Positions 18,189 to 26,615 of a stretch of 64,000 nucleotides of DNA are shown piece by piece (position 1 is the first letter of the stretch; each line of letters begins with the position of its first letter). Made by a program: the position numbers and the translations under genes. This stretch comes from JBFWWP01 sp050246115. Lineage in GTDB: Bacteria; Planctomycetota; UBA8108; UBA1146; JAJFFE01. The notes beneath the pieces are model-generated. The model had not been told where the DNA came from, made no database searches, and saw nothing but the letters and a program-made list of their open reading frames with translations. The stretch is taken from positions 127,472-191,471 of the forward strand of contig JBFWWP010000006.1 of the NCBI GenBank assembly GCA_050246115.1. Direction: 5' to 3'.

Positions 18189-18205
18189 AAGCCGAGACGA
18201 TGCGC
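18143..18205 (+). other. degenerate attC-like site 3
   Basis: The left half (GCCGAACAAGCCGTTGCAC) is the same as in the two intact copies, but the right box GTTCGGC is replaced by GATGCGC and the L' box is altered. It would be inactive and marks the end of the array. The start codon of the GspC-like gene lies inside it. Confidence 0.5.
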
Positions 18206-18823
18206 GGTATCACGGACCCAGTGACGCGCCTGGCAGCTGGCATCCCCGCCGAGCGCGGTTTCCCTGCCGGACCAGCGCTGCTCTCGCCGCAGTCGCCGAT
18301 CCGAAAGTGCGTGGCAGTTGTGGCTCTCGCGCTGGCGGTGTCCATTCTGGGCTGGTCGCAGTGGCGCGCGGAGTCCGTGGGTCGCGTGGGTGGTGAGCGT
18401 GCGCGCTGGGCTGAGGCCCGTCGCGGGCTCGAACTCGCTCGGGTGGCGGCCCCGGTCCCGCTCCCGGTGGCGGTCTCGCCGGCGCTGGTACCGGAGACGG
18501 GGTTACGGCTGGCGCCTGCCCGCCCCCGACCTCTCGATCCACCCGAAGCCGGGCCGCCACCCGTCCGCGTCGCGTTGTCGACGGCTGACGAGCCAGAGAC
18601 GTTCTCGGTGCCGATCGACGACGCGACGCCACCGCGGGTCGTAGGGTATGTTCGCGGAGCCAACGCGGTTCGTGTCGTGATCCAAGAATCCGATTCGGCG
18701 CGTGCGACTTGGGTCGGCGAAGGCGACCAAGTCGGGCGCTGGCAGCTCGTTCACGTCGGGCCACGCACCGCGACTTTCAGCATCGAGGTGCCGGCGGCCA
18801 GCGTGCAGGTCGAACTACCTTGA
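18185..18823 (+). CDS. GspC/PilP-like inner-membrane protein
   Basis: A 212-aa protein with a single N-terminal membrane span (VAVVALALAVSILGWSQW, about residues 43-60), a short charged helix, a proline-rich linker (about residues 90-120) and a small C-terminal beta domain (VVGYVRGANAVRVVIQ...VGEGDQVGRWQLVHVGPRTATF). That domain resembles the homology-region domain of GspC or PilP, which bridges the inner-membrane platform to the secretin. Start choice is ATG 18185 or ATG 18200; neither has a strong ribosome site, and both fall in the degenerate attC-like sequence. The stop overlaps a possible TTG start of the next gene. Confidence 0.5.
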   Translation: MKAETMRGITDPVTRLAAGIPAERGFPAGPALLSPQSPIRKCVAVVALALAVSILGWSQWRAESVGRVGGERARWAEARRGLELARVAAPVPLPVAVSPALVPETGLRLAPARPRPLDPPEAGPPPVRVALSTADEPETFSVPIDDATPPRVVGYVRGANAVRVVIQESDSARATWVGEGDQVGRWQLVHVGPRTATFSIEVPAASVQVELP

Positions 18824-18978
18824 ACCACGAACCGAAGATCGTGCAGCGGCGCGCTCGGAGAGCCGGAACGGGCCCCGACTCGCGGCGGAGGGGACGAGGG
18901 ATTGCGCGCAGCTCGGGTCCGACTCTGGCCGAATCGTTACCTGCCTCACCGGCGGCTCGACGGCTGACGGGCGCTCCG

Positions 18979-19050
18979 CCGGTCACGAGTGTTCAGCCGG
19001 TCACGAGTGTTCAGCCGGTCACGAGTGCTCAGCCGGTCACGAGTGTCTTG
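18979..19050 (+). repeat. 18-bp tandem repeat, four copies
   Basis: The unit CCGGTCACGAGTGTTCAG occurs at 18979, 18997, 19015 (one change) and 19033 (degenerate end). In the frame of the GspK-like gene it would encode PVTSVQ repeats, but it lies upstream of the preferred start at 19072. Confidence 0.8.
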
Positions 19051-19071
19051 TCAGTGAGTGCTCGGTCGCTC

Positions 19072-22000
19072 ATGAGTGCTGGGTCGGCGGCCGGCCGATG
19101 GGGCCCGCGCAATGGGCGTGGCCGGCGCAGCCGCAGCAGTGCTGGGATCTCGTCGCCGGCTTGGGGTTCGCGAGCGCAGGCGTCCCGGTGCGGGCGCCCG
19201 TGTGGATTCGCGTCGATCTCTGTGCTGTTCTTCGTGGCAGCACTTTCGTTGGTGGCGTTGGCGGCGCTAGGGACCGCCCAGGCTACGTCGCGCCGGCACG
19301 TGGTGGCGCTGCGCGAGCGGGCGGTTCGGCGGGTCGCGGCGGTTGCCCTCGCGATCGCCGAGAGTCGGGCGCGGGCGGAACTCCTGGATCACCACTCCGG
19401 CACCGCCACGCCAGCGCCGCCCGCGGAACCGGACTTCGAGGGATTCGCGGTCGACGTCGCGCGTGATCCGGTTCACGACCTGCGTCTCCGCTGGGTCGTC
19501 GAGCGCGACGCCGACTCCGGCGCCATTCACCAACGCCAGTCGCCCGTCGTCGAGTTGGCGGCCGCTTCCATCGACGCGGTCGCGGCGGCGCTCGAGCCGT
19601 ACGCCGAGAGCGCGGCTGGGCGATCCACGATGCAATCGTTGGCCGTGAGCTTGTTCGAGGCGCGAGGGATGCTCGCCGATGCCGACGATCTTCGCGCCTT
19701 CGTCGACCACTTCGTGTCGCAGCCGGGTCGCTCCGTTGGGGTTCGCGTGGACGAACTCCTCGCGGGCGTCGATCCGCTCGCGCGTCTTCGTCGTACGAAC
19801 GCGCACCCGACTCGCACCGATGGCTACGATCGCGGCCGTCTGACTCGTCGCGGTCCGCCGATCGAAGCAGGGCCGACCCTCGTGCAGCGCTTCACGGCTA
19901 CCCTTCGGCAAGGCGGTGCCGAGCCACGGACCTGGAGCGTCGACCGGCAGAAGCAGGTCTTGCACCGAATCGCGCTGCGGGCGCAACAGGACTGGTTGGA
20001 GCCGCAGCTCGATCAACCGGGGGGGATCTTGGTGGGCGCAGCTTTGGGACCGGAGGTCATCTCGGACCAAGACTGGGATCCAGGAGCCACGGAGTTCGTG
20101 CCGACGTCGAATCTCGCGCCGCTCGAGGTCGCTTGTCAACCGCGACCCCACGGCCTGTTGCTCGCGGGAGCTGGCGTACGGGCGCGGATCGATGACGTAG
20201 GTGGGCTGCTCCGCTTCGTCACGCTGCCGCCGGCACCGTTTGCGGAGGAGTCGGATGATCGCCCGATCCAGTGGGTGCCGGAGCTTCTTCTCGTTGGGGA
20301 CGCAGAGCGCTCGCGGGTCGGCTTCGCGCACGAGTCGGTGTGGTGCGGGTGGGGCCGGCCTCAACGGCTCACGCGTTGCCCCGCGCGGGTGCGAGCCCTG
20401 TGTCCGATCGGCGGGCGCATGTTGGTCTGGTTGATCGACGACACGCTCCTTCTCGTCGAGTCGGACGGACGTGTGACGCGTGAGGTTTTCGACTTCGTGG
20501 CGGACGGAGCGCCCGTGTGGCTTCCGTTGCTCGACCGTTGGGCCTTCCCGGTGCGGACGCGAGGAGGTGGCTGGCGACTCGTCGACGTGGACCTCGAGGT
20601 CAGTTTCGTCGGCGGTTCCGTCCCGGGAGCCGATGCGACTCTGGTTCAAAGCGATGGAGTCGATGGCGTGTTCTGGGTGGCGCCGGCCGGAACGTCGGAG
20701 GTGGCCGTAGTTTGTCACACCTGGATCGCAACCGATGGTGCTCGCACGCAAGTCGGTCCCGCGCTCGCGGGCCCCGCGGTCGCGATGAGTGTGTTTCCAG
20801 CGCGCGGTGTGGTTGCCACCTGGCGGAGTGACGGGCGTTACGAACTGTGGCGCTCGAGCGCGGTGGCGCTGGCGCGCGCCGGCGACGGACAAGTTCCGGA
20901 GTTCCATGGGGTGGCCCTCCCTGACGTCTCGCGCATGTCCTTCTGGATTCCAACGCCGTCAGGGATCGTGCGGCATACCTTACGGCCGCGCTCACTCAAG
21001 AGGGTCGAGTTCGGCGCGCAGATGGTCTTGCCGCCGGCGGTCCACCCCGGCGACGCAACGTTCCACGCTCCACTGGTCCGCGGTCTCGAAGGCGAGTTGC
21101 TCTGCTCGGACGGCAGCCGCGTCGTGATCGAGCCCACGGGGACCCTGACTCACGCCGCGAGCGTGCTGCGAGCACCGGACCTCTCCGATCTGTTCGTCGA
21201 TGGAGCCTACTCGAGTCCGCTGCGAGGAGAGACCCTACGCTACTCGACCGTCGGGCACGAGATCGGGGAAGCGGAGCTCGCGATCGAGGAAGGCAGCGCC
21301 GAACTCCTCGTCAAACCCGAGCGTCGTGCGGCGACGAGTGCGGACCCGGGGCGGCCACGTACCCTGTTGCGTCTCGTCCAGCGTGGTTCCATCTCGTTCG
21401 CTCCGGACGGCGCATGGATAGCACAGTTCCATCCCAGTCAACCGACCGCGTCACAGATTCGCGCGTATCAAGTCATCGGCCCGACCGAGCGCGAACTGCG
21501 AGCTACGTCGAGCATCGTACGAACCCCCGCCGCGGGGTCGTGGGAGCACCAACGGTCGGTCACCATCCTCGGGTCGCCATGGGAGCTACGGGTTTGGGTC
21601 GGCGAACCGCCGGCCGAGCTACCGCGGGTCGTCGTCGATCAGGCGTACCCCGACGGCGTGCTGGGTTCGACGATAGCGGTAGCAGACACGATGGAAGGAG
21701 GCGAGTGGAGCCGAGTCGGCTGGGGCTGGAGTGCCGGCGGGCGAGCCTCCTTGCGCATTGGCGCCGGAGAGAGCGAGTGGGCCGCCGACGTGACCGCGGC
21801 TCCGTGGGGTGGCTCCGCGTTCCGTCTGCGCTCGCGAGACTGGACCGCCGAACTCGGCGGCGAGGTGGGCGGTGCGAAGTCGTTCAAGGGTACGGTGCAG
21901 GGACTCTCTCTCCGGCCGGCACGGATCGACCCGCTGCCTGCGGCATCCCCGATCTTCGCGAGCGCGAGCCGTGAGCGCCCGGCGTGGCGTTGGGTGCTTC

Positions 22001-22311
22001 CCTTCACCGTCGCCCCGGGTGGGGCGCTCGTGCGGGTTGCTGCGCTCGGTGAGTTTCCGGCGGGAACCGAACTCGAGTGGCGCATCGATGCGTGGTCTGC
22101 CGGTCGCGTGGAGTCCTCGAGGTCGCGTGGCCGGTCGGCCGCTCTCCCTCCCCGTCCGCAGCGAGCGTCACGATACGTCGTTACGGCTTGGCTTCACGCC
22201 GATGCGTCGGGACGGCGAACGCCGCTCGTCGAGGCCGTGGAGGTGAGCTGGCTCGCAGCTCCCGAGCCGTGGACTCCCGAGCCACTACCGCTGTTCGATG
22301 ATCCAGGCTGA
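19072..22311 (+). CDS. very large GspK-like minor pseudopilin
   Basis: 1079 aa from ATG 19072; the open frame continues upstream to TTG 18820, which overlaps the previous stop, so the start is uncertain. A prepilin-like segment PCGFASISVLFFVAALSLV (cleavage after Gly45, no Glu at +5, as in GspK) is followed by an alpha-helical region (RRVAAVALAIAESRARAELL). About residues 100-330 look like the GspK body (ARGMLADADDLRAFVDHFV). The remaining 700 residues are beta-rich, with many short W/G-containing strands, possibly propeller-like, with no family I recognise. Usual GspK is about 330 aa. It would cap a pseudopilus if secretion genes elsewhere complete the machine. Confidence 0.55.
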   Translation: MSAGSAAGRWGPRNGRGRRSRSSAGISSPAWGSRAQASRCGRPCGFASISVLFFVAALSLVALAALGTAQATSRRHVVALRERAVRRVAAVALAIAESRARAELLDHHSGTATPAPPAEPDFEGFAVDVARDPVHDLRLRWVVERDADSGAIHQRQSPVVELAAASIDAVAAALEPYAESAAGRSTMQSLAVSLFEARGMLADADDLRAFVDHFVSQPGRSVGVRVDELLAGVDPLARLRRTNAHPTRTDGYDRGRLTRRGPPIEAGPTLVQRFTATLRQGGAEPRTWSVDRQKQVLHRIALRAQQDWLEPQLDQPGGILVGAALGPEVISDQDWDPGATEFVPTSNLAPLEVACQPRPHGLLLAGAGVRARIDDVGGLLRFVTLPPAPFAEESDDRPIQWVPELLLVGDAERSRVGFAHESVWCGWGRPQRLTRCPARVRALCPIGGRMLVWLIDDTLLLVESDGRVTREVFDFVADGAPVWLPLLDRWAFPVRTRGGGWRLVDVDLEVSFVGGSVPGADATLVQSDGVDGVFWVAPAGTSEVAVVCHTWIATDGARTQVGPALAGPAVAMSVFPARGVVATWRSDGRYELWRSSAVALARAGDGQVPEFHGVALPDVSRMSFWIPTPSGIVRHTLRPRSLKRVEFGAQMVLPPAVHPGDATFHAPLVRGLEGELLCSDGSRVVIEPTGTLTHAASVLRAPDLSDLFVDGAYSSPLRGETLRYSTVGHEIGEAELAIEEGSAELLVKPERRAATSADPGRPRTLLRLVQRGSISFAPDGAWIAQFHPSQPTASQIRAYQVIGPTERELRATSSIVRTPAAGSWEHQRSVTILGSPWELRVWVGEPPAELPRVVVDQAYPDGVLGSTIAVADTMEGGEWSRVGWGWSAGGRASLRIGAGESEWAADVTAAPWGGSAFRLRSRDWTAELGGEVGGAKSFKGTVQGLSLRPARIDPLPAASPIFASASRERPAWRWVLPFTVAPGGALVRVAALGEFPAGTELEWRIDAWSAGRVESSRSRGRSAALPPRPQRASRYVVTAWLHADASGRRTPLVEAVEVSWLAAPEPWTPEPLPLFDDPG

Positions 22312-22320
22312 GCGCTCTGC

Positions 22321-22370
22321 GGGCCGGAGCGCCGAGCAAAAGGGTGAAGTTATTCTTGGGCGACTCCTTA
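22321..22370. repeat. lone arm of the dispersed palindromic element
   Basis: Positions 22341-22370 repeat the arm sequence GAAGTTATTCTTGGGCGACT found at both ends of the element at 31908-32088 (28 of 28 bases shared with the left arm, reverse complemented), with weaker similarity extending to 22321. It lies between the GspK-like stop and the preferred start of the next gene. Confidence 0.75.
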
Positions 22371-22396
22371 GTGCCGGACGCGATCCCGCGCGTGGC

Positions 22397-22798
22397 ATGC
22401 GGCCGCGGGAGCGGCGCTGCGGCTTCGCGCTGATCGACCTTTGCTTGGCATCGGTGTTGGTGGCCGCCGTGGTTCTGCCGCTGCTCGTCGAACTCACACG
22501 GCACCGACTGCGTCAGTTCTCGCAGGCGCGACGAGTGTCGCTCGAACGGGTACTGAGCGATTGGGTGAGCGGCGTATCCCTGTCCCTGTCCGAGACGGGG
22601 GAGCGTGCGCTGCTTCGCTTGGGGGAACCCGAGGTCATCATTGCCGAAACCGAGTCCGGCGTCTGGCGGACCGTTTCGTGGGATGGAGGCTACGAGTGGC
22701 AAGTCGAGTTCGTCCCAGGGGCCGACATCACTCGCATCGTCGTCCGTTTCCGCTGCCGCGACGGCACGGCAACCCGTGTCCTGGCGCTTCCTCGGTAG
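22397..22798 (+). CDS. prepilin-type minor pseudopilin (GspI/GspH-like)
   Basis: 133 aa from ATG 22397, which gives a classical short prepilin leader MRPRERRCG followed by FALIDLCLASVLVAAVVLPLL. Asp replaces the usual Glu at +5. The rest is a small beta-rich globular domain (VWRTVSWDGGYEWQVEFVPG). An in-frame ATG at 22298 overlaps the upstream gene but would translate through the dispersed repeat arm, so the later start is preferred. It is likely a minor pseudopilin of the same machine as the GspK-like gene. Confidence 0.6.
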   Translation: MRPRERRCGFALIDLCLASVLVAAVVLPLLVELTRHRLRQFSQARRVSLERVLSDWVSGVSLSLSETGERALLRLGEPEVIIAETESGVWRTVSWDGGYEWQVEFVPGADITRIVVRFRCRDGTATRVLALPR

Positions 22799-23550
22799 GA
22801 TCTCGCGCGAGACCCGAGTTCGGGCTGACGCTGGTCGAACTCCTGGTCGCGAGCGCCGGGACGTTGATCTTGCTTGGACTGCTCAGCGTCGCTTGGGCGA
22901 GTCTGGTGGCGCGCGAGCAGCGCTGGGCGACCTTGCAGGGCGACGCGCTCGTCCTCGACGCCGCGGCGCGATCCTGGCGTGAGGACCGGCGCGCGTCTCA
23001 TCCGCCGGTTCGGCTCGACCGCCTTCCCGCTTTGCACGTGTCCAGCGACTCGATCGAGATCGGCCCCTACACCGGTACCGACGCTCGCGAGAGCGAAGTC
23101 GTCCATCAGTTCAGCCGACGCCAGGACGGTTGGCTCTGGGAGCGTTCGGTGACGGCAGCCGGTCCGGTGGACGCACAGCGACTCGCGGCCCAGCTCGACA
23201 TCCAGGTGCGGGGTCGACCCGGCGAGGCGCGGGCGTTCCTGCCGGCCGAGGTTCTCGGGCCGGCGGGACAGGGTCGGTGGTGGTGCGCGCATCGCTCGGA
23301 GATGGCGACCGCGGTGGTTGCGGCGTGGTGCTTGGAGGTGGACGGTCCAACGGAGGTTTCAGTGTTGGCGGAGTCCGAAGGTGTCGTCCTCGTGGAGTGG
23401 CCCGGAGCCAGCCCGCCCCGAGCGATCGTGCTCGAGGGCTACCAACGAGATCCAGGGCGTGAGGTCGTCGACCTGATCGTCCGCCGTGGCAACGCCGAGA
23501 TCGTGCTCGTGCTCGATCAGTCCCCGCACACCGGAGCGGCCGGAGACTGA
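22696..23550 (+). CDS. prepilin-type minor pseudopilin (GspJ-like)
   Basis: A canonical type IV pilin N-terminus, PEFGLTLVELLVASAGTLILLG, with Gly before the cleavage site and Glu at +5, then a helix (WASLVAREQRWATLQGDALVLD) and a beta domain of about 200 residues. This size fits GspJ. The start is unclear: the nearest in-frame start is GTG 22696, overlapping the previous gene by 103 bases and giving a 43-residue leader. A non-standard start close to 22800 is also possible. It is the last gene before a strong terminator. Confidence 0.6.
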   Translation: MASRVRPRGRHHSHRRPFPLPRRHGNPCPGASSVGSRARPEFGLTLVELLVASAGTLILLGLLSVAWASLVAREQRWATLQGDALVLDAAARSWREDRRASHPPVRLDRLPALHVSSDSIEIGPYTGTDARESEVVHQFSRRQDGWLWERSVTAAGPVDAQRLAAQLDIQVRGRPGEARAFLPAEVLGPAGQGRWWCAHRSEMATAVVAAWCLEVDGPTEVSVLAESEGVVLVEWPGASPPRAIVLEGYQRDPGREVVDLIVRRGNAEIVLVLDQSPHTGAAGD

Positions 23551-23596
23551 GGATCGCCGCGACGGGTGCACAGCGCTGAGTGGCTCAGAAAGGGAA

Positions 23597-23643
23597 GCCC
23601 CGAAGCAGCCGTCGCGAGCGGCTGCTTCGGGGCATTTTGGTTT
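23597..23643 (+). terminator. strong intrinsic terminator after the pseudopilin cluster
   Basis: A 15-bp perfect stem (GCCCCGAAGCAGCCG, loop 23612-23618, complementary arm 23619-23633) is followed by ATTTTGGTTT. Read from the other strand it is followed by TTCCCTTTCT, so it may also end the leftward dockerin genes. Confidence 0.85.
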
Positions 23644-23684
23644 CGCGAGTTCCCGCTTCCCGGGGTGATCTGGGGCAGCCCCGG

Positions 23685-24521
23685 TCAGCAGCCGGGATAG
23701 AAGTTGCACTCCGAACCGCCGCCCGGATCGATTCCGCAGCCCGGATACGGTTGCGGTGGGGGCGGTCCGTTCGAGAACTGCCAGGTGACGAGGTAGATCA
23801 CGTCGGAGATGTCGCGGAGACCATCGCCGTTGATGTCCATCGACAGCAAGCAGTTCGGGGCGGCGCCGTTCTGGAAGAGGAACTGGATGGTGTAGATGGC
23901 GTCGCCGATGTTCGACACCCCATCGCTGTTGGGGTCACCGCGCGAGAAGCTCGGCAGGTCCACGACGGTGATCGTCGAGTTGGTCAGCGTCGGGAACGCA
24001 CTGATGCCGCCGACCAAACTGATCACGTTGCTGAGCGGCGGAGTGCCGATGTTGTTCTGGAGCTGAATCGTGAACTGCTGGCCGACGATCAAGGGGTCGT
24101 CGACGATCGAGTACGAAAACCGAGCGACCGAACGCGGGCCGCCCGCGGGCAGCGACTGACCGTTGAACGGGAAGTTCAGGTCGAAGATCACGGCGAGCGA
24201 GCTGTAGTCCGGCATCAGCTTCGTGGTCAGGAACTCGATTCCGCCGTTCTGGCCGGGTGCCGCAACCGGACCCATGACCGTCACGATGTCGAGGCCGGAC
24301 ACGTCGGCTGCCGCCGCCGTGAAGATGGCTGGGTCGAACGTCGTGACGCACGTGTAGCCGGCGATCGCCTGCACGTTCGTAAGGAGCACTCGACAAGAGA
24401 ACGTCGAGCCAGCGCCGACCGTCTGGTCGGAGAGAACCATCGAGTTCTGGGCGTACGCAGCCGAGCCGGCCCCGAGAAAGAGGAAGAGCGCGGCCAAGGT
24501 GAGGTGGCGACTTCGTCGCAT
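23685..24521 (-). CDS. secreted cohesin-like / dockerin-like protein
   Basis: A 278-aa exported protein starting at 24521 with AGGAGA upstream. Signal peptide residues 1-24 end AAYAQ. Residues about 25-190 form one cohesin-like beta domain (VGAGSTFSCRVLLTNVQAI, GYTCVTTFDPAIF, FDLNFPFNGQSLPAGG). The C-terminus is a two-loop dockerin-like module (FSRGDPNSDGVSNIGDAI, MDINGDGLRDISDVIYL) and a PPPPQPYPGCGIDP end. It lies 47 bases downstream of the next dockerin gene and is probably cotranscribed with it. Confidence 0.78.
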   Translation of the reverse strand: MRRSRHLTLAALFLFLGAGSAAYAQNSMVLSDQTVGAGSTFSCRVLLTNVQAIAGYTCVTTFDPAIFTAAAADVSGLDIVTVMGPVAAPGQNGGIEFLTTKLMPDYSSLAVIFDLNFPFNGQSLPAGGPRSVARFSYSIVDDPLIVGQQFTIQLQNNIGTPPLSNVISLVGGISAFPTLTNSTITVVDLPSFSRGDPNSDGVSNIGDAIYTIQFLFQNGAAPNCLLSMDINGDGLRDISDVIYLVTWQFSNGPPPPQPYPGCGIDPGGGSECNFYPGC

Positions 24522-24568
24522 CCGATCTTCTCCTGTGTCCATAATGGTTATCAGAAACTCTGCACGGC

Positions 24569-26029
24569 CTACGGGCAACTCCCCTGCGGGTAGGTCATGC
24601 AACCCAATGTGTCGGTATCGGTCAGGTCGACCCCGCAGACCCCAAAGGGCTGTGGCGGGAAGGCCTGGTTCACGAACAAGTAGCCGATCAGGTAGATTGC
24701 ATCGGACAGGTCGATCAGGCCGTCGTCGTTGTAGTCGCAGGCGTCCCGACAGTTCGGCGTGGCGCCACTGGCGAACAGGAACTGGAGCACGAAGATGACG
24801 TCTCCGAGGTTCACCTGGCCGTCGACGTTGCAGTCTCCGCGCTGGAAGACCAGCACGCTCGAGTCAAAGGTCACTAGGCCGTCGATGCGAATCACGGGGA
24901 CGCTGACCCCACTCTCGAGAATCGCGAAGTTGGTCTTCGGTGGACTGCCGAGTCCGTCTTCGAGTCGGACCTCGGTCATCGTTCCTTCGGGCGCGGTCGC
25001 CGACCCATGGAAGTTCAGGAACAGGATCGATCGATAGGCGCCCGCAGCCGTCGCCGGCAGCAGCACGGGGAGCGGCTCGAACGGCGTGGTGAAGTCGAAT
25101 ACGACCCCAATCGTGACGAGATCGCGCAGTCCCGGCCCACCGCCGGCGCCCGGCTCCCAGCTGACCGCTGCGAAACCACCGGAAACACCGCCTTCCCACG
25201 GCTCCCCGCCCGGCGGGAGGTGAGCGTTCTGGCTTCGCAGGATCGGGTCGGCGTTGGTTCCACGGCCCGTGATGTCGCAGTTGTCGGAGCAGCCGCAGAC
25301 CGGATCGAAGACGGACATACAGCCGAGGTTCAGCAGCGTGCTGTTCCAGCTCACCACCAACTGAAAGCCGCGATAGCTGTCTTGGTGGCTGGCGTAGATG
25401 GGGACGATCAGGTCCCTACCAGGAGCCGTGACCACGTCGCGAACCTCGAAGATGTTCTCGTTGAGCACGGTGAAGGTGCCACCGGTCAAGGTCGGGAAGG
25501 AAGACTCCCCCGAGTTCGAGAAGGTATTGGAGATCGAGGGGTTTCCGATGCCGTTGACGAACTGCAGAGCATACGCGCCGGGTGCGGCATTCGACGGGAC
25601 ATCGAACACCAAGCGGACGAGGCTCTGGGCAGTGGTCGGCGAAGGTTGGATCGCCGTCGGCGGGTTCAAAGGCATCAGTTCGAGAATGACGCCCACGGTG
25701 AACTGCGAACTCAGGGGATCGTGATTCACCGCGACGAAGTCCGGATCGGCTCCGAGGAGCGCCGCCTGAGTGGCCGTGCCGGTGAAGTCTACCGTACCGG
25801 TAAAGCTCACGTCCGCCGGGCTGGGATACTGCACGGCGAGGGAGAACGAGTGGATCGCCACATCGTTCGTCGCCATCACCGCCACTGGGACGCCCGACTG
25901 GCCGGGCACTCCCTGCCCAGGTCCGAAGGACAGCGCGTTCACAGCGAACGAAGGAGAGGTCGCCACCACGCCGAGCATGAGGACGGTGAACACCCGCAGC
26001 ATGCGCCCGAAGGGGTCGGTAGAACGCAT
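24569..26029 (-). CDS. secreted two-domain cohesin-like / dockerin-like protein A
   Basis: A 486-aa exported protein. The start at 26029 follows AGGAGGAA. A signal peptide ends near SFAVNALSF. Two cohesin-like beta domains follow: the first contains VPVAVMATNDVAIHSFSLAVQYP and GVILELMP, the second IVPIYASHQDSYRGFQLVVSWN with a Cys-rich loop DPVCGCSDNCDITGRG. The C-terminal module has FQRGDCNVDGQVNLGDVIF and DACDYNDDGLIDLSDAIYL. It is a tandem paralogue of the gene at 26616, with identical length. The function is not known; cohesin-like plus dockerin-like parts suggest surface assembly. Confidence 0.8.
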   Translation of the reverse strand: MRSTDPFGRMLRVFTVLMLGVVATSPSFAVNALSFGPGQGVPGQSGVPVAVMATNDVAIHSFSLAVQYPSPADVSFTGTVDFTGTATQAALLGADPDFVAVNHDPLSSQFTVGVILELMPLNPPTAIQPSPTTAQSLVRLVFDVPSNAAPGAYALQFVNGIGNPSISNTFSNSGESSFPTLTGGTFTVLNENIFEVRDVVTAPGRDLIVPIYASHQDSYRGFQLVVSWNSTLLNLGCMSVFDPVCGCSDNCDITGRGTNADPILRSQNAHLPPGGEPWEGGVSGGFAAVSWEPGAGGGPGLRDLVTIGVVFDFTTPFEPLPVLLPATAAGAYRSILFLNFHGSATAPEGTMTEVRLEDGLGSPPKTNFAILESGVSVPVIRIDGLVTFDSSVLVFQRGDCNVDGQVNLGDVIFVLQFLFASGATPNCRDACDYNDDGLIDLSDAIYLIGYLFVNQAFPPQPFGVCGVDLTDTDTLGCMTYPQGSCP

Positions 26030-26615
26030 CGAGTTCCTCCTCTTGATGAGAGCCAACGACTGGGTGTCCCTTGAACCTCAGCAAGTCCTTCGGGACGGAT
26101 CGAAGCCGGGAAAGAGCATCCCCACTACGAGACACGCACTAGACTCTACTGGTGGCAGACTCGAACCCAAACAGGACCCGGATTCTACCATTCCGGGTCG
26201 TCTGGTCCAAGGAAACAATGCCGGCCCACCGTCTGCTCACGACCTTCTCTTGGCCTTGCAGAGGGGCCTGAGCCACAGGTCCGCGGGAACCGGCTCTGGC
26301 TGCCACACGCGCCATTGAACCCGAGGATGGCCCGGATGCCCCCAAAGGGGGCGTGGAGCACCGTGTCGACCCACGTCGTGCCCGCGATTCCTCCGGCCCC
26401 GGAGATCGCCCCGACTGCCCCCTTCCCGCCCCCTCGAGCCAAGGCCAGGTCGCGCTCCGGCTCGTCGGGGAAGCAACGAAAGAACCCTGGGCCGTGAGCG
26501 CCGCGAGGTCCTCGCGCCCAGCTCACGACCCAGGGTTCACACGTCTTCGTGGCACCTGCGAAGCGGCCCGGTGCGCGTGCCACGCCGGGCCGACACTCGC
26601 CGTGTTACGCCACGA
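26030..26615. other. 586-base intergenic region
   Basis: Between the two paralogous genes. It holds the terminator at 26483-26537. A weak leftward promoter-like pair (TTGGGT, 16 bases, TAGAGT on the minus strand near 26150) may serve gene A. No gene was found. Confidence 0.6.
26483..26537 (-). terminator. long hairpin terminator after paralogue B
   Basis: AACCCTGGGCCGTGAGC (26483-26499) pairs with GCTCACGACCCAGGGTT (26521-26537) with one G-T pair; an inner GCGAGG/CCTCGC hairpin forms the tip. On the minus strand it is followed by CTTTCGTTG, a weak T-rich tail. Confidence 0.7.

Larger units (their letters stand above)
17226..18205 (+). repeat. integron-like cassette array with attC-like sites and GTAC hexamer repeats
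   Basis: Three homologous units start with GTTCGGCGAGGGCCGGTACC at 17226, 17474 and 17774 (spacing 248 and 300 bp). Each holds a (GTACYN) hexamer microsatellite, a ribosome-site-like AGGAGCC, a fragment of a four-helix-bundle gene, a second hexamer run in all but the last unit, and a paired-box element that looks like an integron attC. No integrase gene is in the window, so it resembles a cluster of attC sites lacking integrase. It sits between the GspL-like and GspC-like genes. Confidence 0.6.

Noticed and set aside
17226..18205. CRISPR array
   Set aside because: Repeat units are 250-300 bp with internal hexamer runs and coding fragments; there are no short regular repeats separated by unique spacers and no cas genes.
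18979..19050. PVTSVQ repeats as an N-terminal domain of the GspK-like protein
   Set aside because: They lie before a plausible ATG and would push the prepilin cleavage site more than 100 residues from the start, which is not expected for a prepilin.
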